Source: Bdellovibrio bacteriovorus
GTDB taxonomy: Bacteria; Bdellovibrionota; Bdellovibrionia; Bdellovibrionales; Bdellovibrionaceae
DNA length: 64,000 nucleotides
Direction of reading: 5' to 3'
NCBI RefSeq assembly: GCF_001592735.1
Contig: NZ_LUKE01000006.1
Span: forward strand, 312,625-376,624
A program made the position numbers and the translations under genes. The notes beneath the pieces were generated by a model. It made no database searches and was not told the origin of the DNA. It saw only the letters and a program-made list of their open reading frames with translations. Positions 1-8,100 of this stretch are shown one piece after another; the first letter of the stretch is position 1, and each line of letters starts with the position of its first letter.

Positions 1-246
1 CTCTTTGGGGATGGGTAAAGAAAAGGCCAAGGTGATTTGGTTTTCTTTCCACCCGGCGGTCAAACCTAGGCGGGTGGCATAGTTCGGGACAAAGGCATAT
101 CCTTTGATATCGGGAGCGCCCAAGTAAAATGAATAGGTCGGAAGTTCTAAGAAGGGGCGCAGTAAATACGGCTTTTGAATTTCTTCAAACGAAGAAAAGG
201 CACTTAGCGGCACCAGCAGAAGCATCAGTGAAATAAGGCGATTCAT
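1..246 (-). CDS. Secreted or outer-membrane protein, N-terminal 82 residues only (cut by window edge)
   Basis: The gene reads leftward from an ATG at 246 and runs off the window, so only 82 residues are visible. It begins with a typical Sec signal peptide (MNRLISLMLLLVPLSAFSS), so the product is exported. The next segment is rich in aromatic residues and alternating polar/hydrophobic stretches (LELPTYSFYLG, LGLTAGWKENQITLAFSL), which would suit beta strands of an outer-membrane or surface protein such as the DUF4421 type. That family guess is weak. No catalytic motif is visible in this fragment. It diverges from the small Fis-type regulator gene at 443. Confidence 0.7.
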   Translation of the reverse strand, partial: MNRLISLMLLLVPLSAFSSFEEIQKPYLLRPFLELPTYSFYLGAPDIKGYAFVPNYATRLGLTAGWKENQITLAFSLPIPKE

Positions 247-442
247 GCGATACCAGAAGGGTCCAATCTCATTGTGAGACAGTCAAGTTACTAAATTCCC
301 CGAGCAAAAGTCCAGTCATTCGAGACGTTTATACTGTCTCAAAAAATAATTGAACCTAGCCCTTTATTCTCACCATGAAACGCCGATAGGTACAAAGTGA
401 GTCAAATTGCATTTGCTAATGTTTCAAAAGGGGAGGACTAAA

Positions 443-874
443 ATGTCACGTACAGTTATGATCGTGGTGAGCGACAACCAGGAAACTATCGAAAACACAA
501 AGAAGTACTGGGAGAATCACGATGTGACAGTTCAAGCTTATTCATCAGCCCAATGGCGTGAAGGCTTGGATAATGCATTTTTCAGACAACAATTAACTGC
601 TGGTGTTCCGGCTTTGATCTCTGGATCAAGTCCGTTGAATTCTGACGTTTCGGGAAATGTTATTCAATTCCCAACGCCAACAGCATCTTCTAGCAACGTC
701 CAAAAAATGGAAGAGCTAGAAGCACACGCGATTGAAAACGCAATCGTCCAATACAAAGGCAACTTGACTGAAGCCGCTAAAGCTTTAGGTATCGGTCGCG
801 CCACTTTGTACCGCAAAGTGAAGCAATACCATATCGATCCTTCGGCAGCTCGTAAGAAAAAAGTGGCTGCTTAA
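443..874 (+). CDS. Small Fis-type HTH DNA-binding protein
   Basis: A 143-residue protein. The last ~45 residues form a Fis/NtrC C-terminal helix-turn-helix (AIENAIVQYKGN, LTEAAKALGIGRATLYRKVK), the DNA-binding domain of sigma-54 activators and Fis. The first ~40 residues (SRTVMIVVSDNQE) begin like a response-regulator receiver but are too short, and there is no AAA+ domain, so it cannot act as a normal sigma-54 activator. It is better seen as a stand-alone DNA-binding or nucleoid-type regulator. I chose ATG 443 because GGGAGGAC at 431-438 is an ideal ribosome-binding site; earlier in-frame starts lack one. The tail is basic (ARKKKVAA). A terminator follows at 899. Its targets are unknown. Confidence 0.85.
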   Translation: MSRTVMIVVSDNQETIENTKKYWENHDVTVQAYSSAQWREGLDNAFFRQQLTAGVPALISGSSPLNSDVSGNVIQFPTPTASSSNVQKMEELEAHAIENAIVQYKGNLTEAAKALGIGRATLYRKVKQYHIDPSAARKKKVAA

Positions 875-898
875 GCCCTTCCTTTACTTTTTAAGTTC

Positions 899-933
899 AA
901 AGACCGAGACTAAAAACCTCGGTCTTTGTATTT
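899..933 (+). terminator. Rho-independent terminator after the Fis-type gene
   Basis: Ten-bp perfect stem AAAGACCGAG / CTCGGTCTTT (899-908 with 918-927), 9-nt A-rich loop, then a weakly T-rich tail. It sits between the regulator stop (874) and the next start (941), so the S41 protease gene probably needs its own promoter or read-through. Confidence 0.75.
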
Positions 934-940
934 GGAAGCG

Positions 941-2143
941 ATGAAAAAAATCTTAGCGATACTTTTCTTTTTTGGTTGCGCCGTCGGCGCTTATTTCTTT
1001 GGCGTAGAAAAAGCCTTCGTCAATCCGTATCCGGCGGTCTGTAATCTTGTCGCCCAAAAAATTTTTTTAGAAGATGAACCGGTAAAAAAATGGCACCGTA
1101 TCTGTCTGCGCCGCCAGCGTTTGGTGACACCTTATTCACCACGCAAGCTTGTGATTAAAGATATCAATAATGTTTTAGGTCTATTAAACGTGTCCCACTT
1201 AGAAGTCTTTGATTCCGCCGCCGTAAAAAGTATTTGGGTCGGGGAAAGCAAGGAAACAGGACTAGAAACCGACTTTGTCGACAGTGAACTTGTGGTTTTT
1301 AAAATCCATCCCAAATCTCCGGCGGAAAAAGCCGGATTTAAAAAAGGAGATGTGATCACCACCATCAACGGCGAACAGCCCAATCCCTGGGAAGCACAGT
1401 CCGTCGCCGGGGTTTATATCGTTCAACGCCACCAAGAAAAGATTCCTATCAAAATTAAGACTGAAACCATTCAGCGTTTTGAACAAATCACTTTCAGCAA
1501 TTTTAACAAAGACGTGGTGATTCATATTCCCTCTTTTCAGGCACGCTTTTTTTCGGACGAAAAGCTGCAGGAAATTTCTGAAAAAATGGCCGGGGCCCGC
1601 CGGGTCGTCGTGGATTTACGTGGTAACAGCGGCGGAAACTTTGTCGCGGGCTTAAGATTTTTATCCACAATGATTTGTAAGCCGTCTGAAGTCGGTCGTT
1701 TGGTAAGGACGCGGGCGGAAAAAAAGACGTCCTTAGAAATGCCCGATGATCTGCGCGATGAAAAACAGATCGAAGTTTTAAATAGTCACTATGAGGTGTT
1801 ATTAAAAACCTTCCCGCAAAAAAGTTGTTATCGTGGTGAGCTGCGCGTCTTAGTCGACGGCAAATCAGCTTCGGTGGCGGAAATGGTGGGGCAGGCTTTA
1901 AAAGAATTCCGTCAGGCCAAACTCTTAGGTAACGTCAGTCGCGGGCAGCTTTTAGTGGGTGTTTGGTATCCGCTGGATGAAGTGGGGCCGGGTGTGCAGA
2001 TTTCTATTCCGGAAGCTTATTACATCAGTGCGCAAAAGCACCGCATCGAAGGTCATGGTGTTGACCTAGATAAAGTTCTTTACTATGACCTCGATGAGTT
2101 ACAAGCGGGCCAGGACACGTGGATTAAAAAGGCGCTAGACTAG
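941..2143 (+). CDS. S41 (C-terminal-processing) peptidase homologue with PDZ domain, dyad Lys apparently replaced
   Basis: 400 residues with an N-terminal membrane anchor or signal (MKKILAILFFFGCAVGAYFF). A PDZ domain lies at about 105-175 (VVFKIHPKSPAEKAGFKKGD) and the S41 fold at about 190-370, with VVVDLRGNSGGN and the serine segment GKSASVAEMVGQAL. In CtpA-type enzymes a Ser/Lys dyad cuts unfolded or tailed envelope proteins. Aligning S-x-x-E by eye makes Ser311 the nucleophile, but the position of the dyad Lys (usually ...FGKG..) reads NVSRGQ, with Gln336. The protein may therefore be inactive, use another base, or serve as a binding scaffold. ATG 941 is preferred to the upstream TTG because the signal peptide starts there. 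Confidence 0.85.
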   Translation: MKKILAILFFFGCAVGAYFFGVEKAFVNPYPAVCNLVAQKIFLEDEPVKKWHRICLRRQRLVTPYSPRKLVIKDINNVLGLLNVSHLEVFDSAAVKSIWVGESKETGLETDFVDSELVVFKIHPKSPAEKAGFKKGDVITTINGEQPNPWEAQSVAGVYIVQRHQEKIPIKIKTETIQRFEQITFSNFNKDVVIHIPSFQARFFSDEKLQEISEKMAGARRVVVDLRGNSGGNFVAGLRFLSTMICKPSEVGRLVRTRAEKKTSLEMPDDLRDEKQIEVLNSHYEVLLKTFPQKSCYRGELRVLVDGKSASVAEMVGQALKEFRQAKLLGNVSRGQLLVGVWYPLDEVGPGVQISIPEAYYISAQKHRIEGHGVDLDKVLYYDLDELQAGQDTWIKKALD

Positions 2144-2335
2144 TCTTGTGAACGGATGTCTCTTAATGAGATGATCACTTTAGAACGTCTAACAGCTTTT
2201 GTTCGTGTGTAGATCTCTTGGTCGAAATACAAGGGCGAACGGGCCTATAGCGGTTTTCAGTGGGCACACTCCTCGCATCAGCATCTTGTGTTGGCTATAA
2301 AATTAGCCGAAAATATTTAGCGAGGGGTCAGAGTT

Positions 2336-2941
2336 ATGAGGGATGCAAAAGTGATCGAATTTCCAAAAGAACAGTCAACACGCAAAAGAATGCAGAACCG
2401 CGTGCAAGAACAGAAAGCCGTTCTAATGCTTTCTATCGCCTCGGTTTTAGTGATGACCGTTTTCTTGAATCAATGGTTGGTCCAAAGTCCAGCATCCTCG
2501 CTAACGACGGACGGCAATCGTAACGTGGCCAGCTTTGAGCCCGCGACTTTCGCTAAGGACGTAAAATGGGAACAGCACTTAGCCAAAGAATTTTCTAAAT
2601 CTAAAGTGAGTGGTCAGTTGGCTGAAGCGCCCACTTTACGTGATGAATTGATCTTTGGTTTCCTTGAAGGCAAATACGGAATGAAATTGGCTTCAGGTCG
2701 CATTTCAAGCTTAGAGTTCATTGACGCGCAAGCTGGTGAGCAGCCTTTAGCAATCGGGGATAAAGCCGACTTCTTAGCGAAGTATGCGGATGCCTTTGGC
2801 TTAAAATATTCAACGGTCAGCCCTAAGGCTGATGCGCAAGACACTTATAACTTGATTGATTCGGATAAACGCATTGTTGCGACGGCGCACTTTGTTTTAG
2901 ACGATGAAGGTCGAGTGGCTTCTATCAATATTTCCGAATAA
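2336..2941 (+). CDS. Membrane-anchored protein of unknown function
   Basis: 201 residues, start preceded by GAGGGGTCAG (about 2321). A basic cytoplasmic N-terminus (about 1-28, rich in R/K/Q) is followed by one transmembrane helix (about 29-47, LMLSIASVLVMTVFLNQWLV). The remaining ~150 residues would be outside the membrane: soluble, acidic/polar, ending in a short beta-rich module (VATAHFVLDDEGRVASINISE). It has no Cys and no recognisable enzyme motif. A single anchor plus periplasmic domain is compatible with an envelope scaffold. I do not recognise the family. The downstream hairpin at 2948 suggests a single-gene transcript. Confidence 0.75.
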   Translation: MRDAKVIEFPKEQSTRKRMQNRVQEQKAVLMLSIASVLVMTVFLNQWLVQSPASSLTTDGNRNVASFEPATFAKDVKWEQHLAKEFSKSKVSGQLAEAPTLRDELIFGFLEGKYGMKLASGRISSLEFIDAQAGEQPLAIGDKADFLAKYADAFGLKYSTVSPKADAQDTYNLIDSDKRIVATAHFVLDDEGRVASINISE

Positions 2942-2947
2942 AACATA

Positions 2948-2969
2948 AGGTCGAGTGATATCTCGACCT
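2948..2969 (+). terminator. Hairpin after the 2336-2941 gene
   Basis: Perfect 8-bp stem AGGTCGAG / CTCGACCT with a 6-nt loop starting 7 nt after the stop codon. No clear T-run follows, so it is either a weak terminator or an mRNA 3'-end stabiliser. Confidence 0.5.
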
Positions 2970-3013
2970 CAAGTTCCATTTAGAGAACTCCTTTAAACGC
3001 CGATAAATTCATT

Positions 3014-4237
3014 ATGGTTTTTCCAGATTTATCGGCTCCAGAAGCACGACCTATTCAAAAAGATTCTAATCACTTTGCTATTGCTTCGGTGTCAGATCGC
3101 TTGATTGCGCTGATTTTAGATTTCCTGATCTTTTCACCGGTAGTCAGTCTTTTTATCGCAAGCTTCTTGAAACAAACGCGCACTTTCTTTTTGCTAAGCT
3201 CGTCTTCGCAAGAAGCTTTCGTGGCGGCGGCCTTATTAACGGGTTTGGTATTTTTCTTAGTGGTCGTTCTGCAAGCGGCGTTCTTGTTTTTCTGGCAAGC
3301 CACTCCGGGGCAAATTTTTTTGCAATTGCGTGTGGTTTCTTACCCGCATCCGCAGCGGCGTTTGACTTTGAATCAATGCTTTTTAAGATCTTTTTTATGG
3401 TGCACAGGCTTTTTACTATTAGCCTTGCCGTTTTTAGAAGTCGCCAGTCATCCTTTGCGTCGCGCTTTTCATGAAAGAGCTTCTGATACGGGTGTCATCA
3501 CCTTAAAACGTCGGGCCGATGACGGACCTCATCCGATTGAATCCCGATTTATTGGCTCATGGATGCGCATGAGCTTTCTTTTGCTGATGCTTTTTGTCGC
3601 GATTGGTTTTTTGCAAACTTATAAAGAGCTTTTAGCGGGCCATTATCGTGGGACTTCGGGCACATCGCTTGTGGAAAACTGCAAAGAGATGAAAGATTCT
3701 GATCTTAAAGGCAGCGCCCGATTGGATGCGGCCTTTACGCTGTTTTTGTTAGAAGAAATTTCCCCTGAATGTCTAAATAAAGAAGCCGATGTCGTCTTAT
3801 GGGAAAACCCCGTGCAAGCCGAAGGCTTAGGGTATTTGGCGAAGTACGCCGCAGCCGAAGGTGATGAGCAAGACAAGTACTTCACGAAGGTATGTGAAGA
3901 CCGTAAATCGGGTGTCTGTATCTTGGCGCGTTTTATGGCGGGACAGGGGGCTTTAGACAGCCTAAGTAAAGACGATGCTCGCTGGTGGACAGCACAGTTT
4001 TTACAATCAGAAGAAAAGTTTTCAGCCCAAAATATCACGGGCAGTTTACAGCTGATTGAAAACCTGCAAAAGATTGCCGTTTTAAAAAATCCATTAGAAA
4101 AACGTTTTGTGCGTTCGGTCTGGACTCTTCAAGAGGGTTTTGAAGTCAAACGCAACAACGGTCGTAGTCCGGCAAGTACCAATGAAAACCGCGAAGAGTG
4201 GCTTGAGAAATTCAAAGAACGCTACGAGGTTCCATGA
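3014..4237 (+). CDS. RDD-family membrane protein with soluble C-terminal region
   Basis: 407 residues. The N-terminal half is an RDD domain: ASVSDRLIALILDFLIF with the Arg-Asp pair, then hydrophobic helices at about 70-98, 125-145 and 175-195, and the typical ATPGQIFLQLRVV between helices. RDD proteins are integral inner-membrane proteins; some have been linked to ion transport, but function is mostly unassigned. The C-terminal ~200 residues (about 205-407) are soluble with helical repeat-like stretches (LAKYAAAEGDEQDKYF, ILARFMAGQGALD), perhaps Sel1/TPR-like. It overlaps the rhomboid gene by 4 nt (ATGA), so the two are translationally coupled and probably work together in the membrane. Confidence 0.85.
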   Translation: MVFPDLSAPEARPIQKDSNHFAIASVSDRLIALILDFLIFSPVVSLFIASFLKQTRTFFLLSSSSQEAFVAAALLTGLVFFLVVVLQAAFLFFWQATPGQIFLQLRVVSYPHPQRRLTLNQCFLRSFLWCTGFLLLALPFLEVASHPLRRAFHERASDTGVITLKRRADDGPHPIESRFIGSWMRMSFLLLMLFVAIGFLQTYKELLAGHYRGTSGTSLVENCKEMKDSDLKGSARLDAAFTLFLLEEISPECLNKEADVVLWENPVQAEGLGYLAKYAAAEGDEQDKYFTKVCEDRKSGVCILARFMAGQGALDSLSKDDARWWTAQFLQSEEKFSAQNITGSLQLIENLQKIAVLKNPLEKRFVRSVWTLQEGFEVKRNNGRSPASTNENREEWLEKFKERYEVP

Positions 4238-5193
4238 TTCTGCCTTATCCGGAAGAAATCCAGTCGTTAAAACGCTTCCCGCTGACATTAACTTTGGCGG
4301 CATTGAACGTTTTGCTTTTTGTGATGATCTTTAGTGGCAATCCGGGTGGAGACGTGTCCTCTTCGGCCCTTTTAGATTCGGACGGTTTGGTTTTAACCGG
4401 CCGACTTTATCATCAATATTACGACAGTCTTCCTCGAAAAGACCAAGCCCGCCGACCTTCATGGGTTCAAAAGACGAACTCTAGCGACACTGAACATTTA
4501 GGCGTCTTAGGGGCTTATGCTCTTCGCGATGCCAACTTTGTGGCGGCGGCCGAAAAGTTTTCTTTTAAAGGAGATGTCATCCAGATCGAGGGATGGAAGA
4601 AGCACTTTACGGAGTTCCGCAAAAAATATAAGGCTCAGCTGCTTTATCGTTTCGGTCTGAGTTCGCTGGAGATGAAGCCGCTGTCTTGGGTTACCTATCA
4701 ATTTTCGCATTCAACCTGGATGCATCTTTTATCGAATTTGGTCTTTTTAGTTGTGATGGGCATGGCCGTGGAAAGCATGGTGGGCAGTGCCGGGCTGGTA
4801 TTGGTATATCTCTTAGGTGGCTTCCTGGGGGGCTTGGGCTTCCTGATTTTCGACCCCTCCGGAACGGTGCCGATGGTGGGGGCAAGTGCTTCAATCAGTG
4901 CTTTGCTGGCATTTTATTGCGTGGCAGAGCCTAGAATGCGAGTGCGGTTTTTATACCTGGTGTCGCCGATGCCGGGCTATTATGGCGCGATATATTTACC
5001 GACTTTGTTAATGATTCCTTTGTTTTTGGTGTCTGACGTTGCCAACCTGTGGGCGACCCCCGAGGGCTTGGGGGCGGGGGTGGCTTATGCGGCTCACCTG
5101 GGGGGTGCTGTTTTAGGCGTTTTCTTAGGGACTTTGTACCGTTTTAAAAAACCTCTTCAGTTAGAACATCATATTGTAAAATATTTCTCTTAA
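4234..5193 (+). CDS. Rhomboid-family intramembrane serine protease
   Basis: 319 residues. Rhomboids cleave transmembrane substrates within the bilayer with a Ser-His dyad. The core is clear: HLLSNLVFLVVMGMAVES (second core helix with its conserved His and Asn), VGASASISALLAFY holding the catalytic Ser in GAS, and AAHLGGAVLGVFLG holding the catalytic His in the last helix. An extra soluble segment of ~120 residues lies between the first transmembrane helix (about 10-32) and the rest of the core, longer than in minimal bacterial rhomboids; it may recognise substrate. The active-site Gly is Ala here (GASA rather than GxSG). It is coupled by a 4-nt overlap to the RDD gene upstream. Its substrates are unknown. 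Confidence 0.9.
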   Translation: MILPYPEEIQSLKRFPLTLTLAALNVLLFVMIFSGNPGGDVSSSALLDSDGLVLTGRLYHQYYDSLPRKDQARRPSWVQKTNSSDTEHLGVLGAYALRDANFVAAAEKFSFKGDVIQIEGWKKHFTEFRKKYKAQLLYRFGLSSLEMKPLSWVTYQFSHSTWMHLLSNLVFLVVMGMAVESMVGSAGLVLVYLLGGFLGGLGFLIFDPSGTVPMVGASASISALLAFYCVAEPRMRVRFLYLVSPMPGYYGAIYLPTLLMIPLFLVSDVANLWATPEGLGAGVAYAAHLGGAVLGVFLGTLYRFKKPLQLEHHIVKYFS

Positions 5194-5280
5194 AGGTCCC
5201 GCATTGACGGCATCGGGGGGCTTAAGCGACTCTCTTTGGCAGAGGCTGTGAATCACCCCCTAACCATATGGTGGACCCGA

Positions 5281-6129
5281 ATGAAGCTAACGAAGCTCAT
5301 TAAGTCAGTGATTAAATTAAACGTATTTTCCCTTATCTTTGTCGGAGCCTTGGCTCAGGCCAATGACCAAATCGCCTACTACGGCGATGAATTTTATCAA
5401 AACTTAGAAGCCGGTGTTTCAGATCTCGCCCTGAAGCAAGATTTAAAAGCCATCTTTGATAGCTTTCATATCGCGCGTGCAGGCAAGAGTGATTTGATCT
5501 CGAATGTATGCAGCAATAAAGAGGGCCAATGTTACCGCCACAATGTGGTCGGTTATAAAGCGGCCCGCAACTTTGTGACTCGCGACTTTTATGTTCGCCA
5601 GATCTCTAATGGATCTTATGTTGTGGACGATGTTTACTGTGATATGACTCGCCCGGCTTCAAAAAACGGGGGGAGCAACGCAGTGAATGTGGAGCACACT
5701 TGGCCACAAAGCAAATTCAACCGTGGCTTTGCCGATGAAATGCAAAAATCGGATTTGCATCACTTATTTCCGACAGATCCCTACATTAATATGATCCGCG
5801 GCAACCATATTTTCGGCGAAGTCGACACCGACGAGCAGCACCTCGATTGCAAAGGCCCGCGTTTTGGTCTGGGGACCGGGGGATCTGAAGAAGTTTTTGA
5901 ACCACCTCAGAACCACAAAGGCAACGTGGCTCGCGCGTTGTTTTATTTCGCAGTTCGGTACGATTTAACCATCGGAAAAAATGAAGAGCAGATCTTGCGT
6001 AAATGGAATGTTGAAGATCCTGTCGACGCTGAAGAGATGGACCGCAATAATAAGATCTTTGAATTGCAACACAACCGCAATCCCTTCATTGATTTCCCGG
6101 AATTAGCCGACAGAATCTCTGATTTTTAG
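5281..6129 (+). CDS. Secreted endonuclease I family nuclease
   Basis: 282 residues with a Sec signal peptide ending near ALAQA. It has the endonuclease I (EndA/Vvn) signatures: NVEHTWPQSKF (catalytic His and metal site), DLHHLFPTDPYINMIRGNH, and the C-terminal EDPVDAEEMDRNNKI plus QHNRNPFID. These enzymes are non-specific periplasmic or secreted DNA/RNA nucleases that use Mg2+. Cys residues at VCSNKEGQCYR and VYCD probably form disulfides, as in Vvn. In a predator such an enzyme would degrade prey nucleic acid; that is inference from context. ATG 5281 was chosen for the signal peptide; the longer frame upstream (5236) has no better start. Confidence 0.93.
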   Translation: MKLTKLIKSVIKLNVFSLIFVGALAQANDQIAYYGDEFYQNLEAGVSDLALKQDLKAIFDSFHIARAGKSDLISNVCSNKEGQCYRHNVVGYKAARNFVTRDFYVRQISNGSYVVDDVYCDMTRPASKNGGSNAVNVEHTWPQSKFNRGFADEMQKSDLHHLFPTDPYINMIRGNHIFGEVDTDEQHLDCKGPRFGLGTGGSEEVFEPPQNHKGNVARALFYFAVRYDLTIGKNEEQILRKWNVEDPVDAEEMDRNNKIFELQHNRNPFIDFPELADRISDF

Positions 6130-6196
6130 TCGCCAGAAATGTGTCTTTTGTGGGGTTTGTAGCAATAGACTTTTCGCCTCGCCCACTTCATGTTTA

Positions 6197-6220
6197 GGAT
6201 CTCTTTAGAAAAAGAGGTCC
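6197..6220 (+). promoter_or_regulatory. Hairpin that sequesters the mqo ribosome-binding site
   Basis: Positions 6197-6206 pair with 6211-6220 in a 10-bp stem (one T-G wobble) closed by the 4-nt loop AGAA. The Shine-Dalgarno AGAGG (6213-6217) lies entirely in the 3' arm and the ATG is only 5 nt further on. Such a structure would limit ribosome access and could respond to temperature, a protein or a small RNA. The pairing is seen directly; regulation is inferred. Confidence 0.55.
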
Positions 6221-6224
6221 TTTG

Positions 6225-7784
6225 ATGAAAAATCTTGTAGTCCTTGTTCTTGCGCTTTCATTATTTGCCTGCGGCAAAAATCCTCCACCTCCTGAAAAAG
6301 AAGTCGATGCGGTCCTTATCGGGGCCGGCATTATGAGCTCCACTTTAGGAGTCTTTCTTAAAGAACTTGAACCCCAGATGACCATAGAAATTTTTGAGCG
6401 CTTAGATGGCGCCGGGCTTGAAAGTTCTGCGGCTATGAATAACGCAGGCACAGGGCATTCGGCTTTTTGCGAATTGAATTACACTCCCGAAAAAGAAGAC
6501 GGCACGATAGAAACGGTCAAGGCCGTGGCGATCAATGAACAATTTGAAATTTCAAAACAATTCTGGGCCTATCAGGTCTCTCAAGGTGTGTTGGGCGATC
6601 CAAAAACATTTATTAACAATGTTCCGCACATGAGTTTCGTGTGGGGGGACGACAACGTCCGATATCTAAAAAAACGCCACGAAGCGATGATCAAAGAGCC
6701 CTTGTTTCAAGGCATGCTTTACACCGAAGATCATGAACAATTAAAAAAATGGATTCCGCTGGTGATGCAGGGGCGTGATCCCAATCAAAAAATTGCCGCG
6801 ACCTACATGGACATGGGAACGGATGTGAACTTCGGATCTTTAACCACGCAGTTCATTAATCACCTGGGTCAACAGCCTGGCGTCGCCGTTCATTATCGCA
6901 GTGAAGTCCAAGATCTGGTGCGGGCAGATGATGGCTCTTGGATTGTGGTCATTCGTGACCTCGGCTCTGAAGAAACTCGGTCGGTGAAAGCCAAGTTTGT
7001 TTTTATCGGCGCGGGCGGACGGGCGCTCACTTTGTTGCAAAAATCCGGCATTGAAGAAGCCAAAGGTTATGGAGGCGTGCCGGTGGGGGGCGAGTGGCTT
7101 GTCACCACGAATGAAGAGATTATCAATCAGCACCAGGCCAAGGTTTATGGCAAGGCCAACTTTGGGGCACCTCCGATGTCGGTCCCTCATCTCGACACGC
7201 GAATCATCAACGGAAAAAAGGCATTGCTCTTTGGACCCTATGCCACGTTTTCGACAAAATATCTAAAAAATGGATCTTGGTGGGATATGCCTCGTGCTTT
7301 AAGCACGGACAACTTGTGGCCGATGATTCGTGCCGGTTTTGATAATCTGGATTTGACCTGGTATTTGATTGGTCAGCTTGTGCAAAGTGACAAGGATCGA
7401 GTCGCGGCTTTGCAGGATTATTTTCCGCAGGCCAAAGAATCGGATTGGACATTAGAACACGCCGGGCAGCGCGTGCAAATCGTAAAGAAAGATAAAGAAA
7501 AAGGCGGCATCCTGCAGTTCGGCACCGAGGTGGTGAGTGCGGGGGATGGTAGTATGGCCGCCCTTTTAGGGGCGTCACCGGGGGCGTCCACCGCAGCCCC
7601 TATTATGCTTTCAGTGTTAGAGAAAAATTTTAAAGACAAGATGTCCAGTCCCGCATGGCAAAGTCGCATCAAAGAGATCATTCCGTCTTACGGGCAGAAG
7701 CTCAACACGGATATCAAACTTGCCAACAAAACTCGGGCCCGGAGCAGTGGGATCCTAAAGCTGAAGGTACACACGATTCAGTAA
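6225..7784 (+). CDS. mqo: Malate:quinone oxidoreductase
   Basis: 519 residues, close to E. coli Mqo (548). The FAD-dependent enzyme oxidises malate to oxaloacetate and passes electrons to quinone, a TCA-cycle step at the inner membrane. Visible marks: VDAVLIGAGIMSSTLG (FAD-binding GxGxxS), AAMNNAGTGHSA, NNVPHMSFVWGDDN, AKVYGKANFGAPPMSVPHLDTR, and the C-terminal LLGASPGASTAAPIML. The N-terminus carries a lipoprotein-type signal (LSLFACGKN), so the protein may be exported and lipidated; E. coli Mqo also has a leader-like N-terminus. The ribosome-binding site is buried in a hairpin. The C-terminus is shorter than in E. coli, but TRARSSGILKL still fits the family. Confidence 0.95.
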   Translation: MKNLVVLVLALSLFACGKNPPPPEKEVDAVLIGAGIMSSTLGVFLKELEPQMTIEIFERLDGAGLESSAAMNNAGTGHSAFCELNYTPEKEDGTIETVKAVAINEQFEISKQFWAYQVSQGVLGDPKTFINNVPHMSFVWGDDNVRYLKKRHEAMIKEPLFQGMLYTEDHEQLKKWIPLVMQGRDPNQKIAATYMDMGTDVNFGSLTTQFINHLGQQPGVAVHYRSEVQDLVRADDGSWIVVIRDLGSEETRSVKAKFVFIGAGGRALTLLQKSGIEEAKGYGGVPVGGEWLVTTNEEIINQHQAKVYGKANFGAPPMSVPHLDTRIINGKKALLFGPYATFSTKYLKNGSWWDMPRALSTDNLWPMIRAGFDNLDLTWYLIGQLVQSDKDRVAALQDYFPQAKESDWTLEHAGQRVQIVKKDKEKGGILQFGTEVVSAGDGSMAALLGASPGASTAAPIMLSVLEKNFKDKMSSPAWQSRIKEIIPSYGQKLNTDIKLANKTRARSSGILKLKVHTIQ

Positions 7785-7829
7785 AAGCCGTTGAGGTTGA
7801 TAGAGTCTAGTGGTTTTGGTGGATTGCAC

Positions 7830-7845
7830 CCCCTAGATCTAGGGG
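7830..7845. promoter_or_regulatory. 16-bp perfect palindrome CCCCTAGATCTAGGGG
   Basis: A perfect inverted repeat without spacer, 46 nt after the mqo stop codon. It could be a dimeric repressor site or a mRNA 3'-end hairpin. No T-run follows, so it is not a standard terminator. Confidence 0.4.
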
Positions 7846-8043
7846 AGGTCAAAATGAGCCCGGGGGGACTTTGTCAGAGCGGCCTTCCGATAGTATTTAT
7901 TTTCTCAAAATCTTAAAAAATATGTCATTGCCCTATTGCAATCTCTTTTTGCCTATGTTGGAATCATTGTTACGGGAGGGGTGATACCAAGGATGGTTCA
8001 TGGGAGCATGATGTTCTCACCTCTATTTTTAAGAATTTAGGAA

Positions 8044-8074
8044 GGGCTGATGCAAATCAGCCCTTTTTCTTTTT
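8044..8074 (+). terminator. Strong Rho-independent terminator
   Basis: Eight-bp perfect stem GGGCTGAT / ATCAGCCC with GCAA tetraloop (8044-8063), followed by TTTTTCTTTTT. It ends either mqo read-through or a separate small RNA. Confidence 0.9.
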
Positions 8075-8100
8075 CCCCACTTCTGAGATCATTAAAGCTT

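Larger units (their letters stand above)
7785..8074 (+). other. Non-coding stretch after mqo: palindrome, possible small RNA, terminator
   Basis: No convincing gene here. It holds a 16-bp palindrome (7830-7845), an A/T-rich block (7890-7950) with a weak promoter-like pair (TTGCAA, 17 nt, TGGAAT at 7937-7965), a G-rich segment where GAGGGGTGA (7976-7984) can pair with TCACCTC (8017-8023), and a strong terminator (8044-8074). It is either a long 3' UTR of mqo or an independent small RNA of about 100 nt ending at the terminator. I match it to no RNA family. Confidence 0.35.

Noticed and set aside
2260..2523. 87-residue plus-strand frame upstream of the 2336 gene
   Set aside because: Overlaps the better-supported membrane protein in another frame, basic and Ser/Arg-rich, no ribosome-binding site.
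7690..7784. Frameshift at the C-terminus of mqo
   Set aside because: A neighbouring frame also stays open, but TRARSSGILKL in the annotated frame fits the family C-terminus, so no frameshift is needed.
8050..8100. Longer N-terminus of the 8101 secreted protein
   Set aside because: It would start inside a strong terminator and mask the signal peptide.
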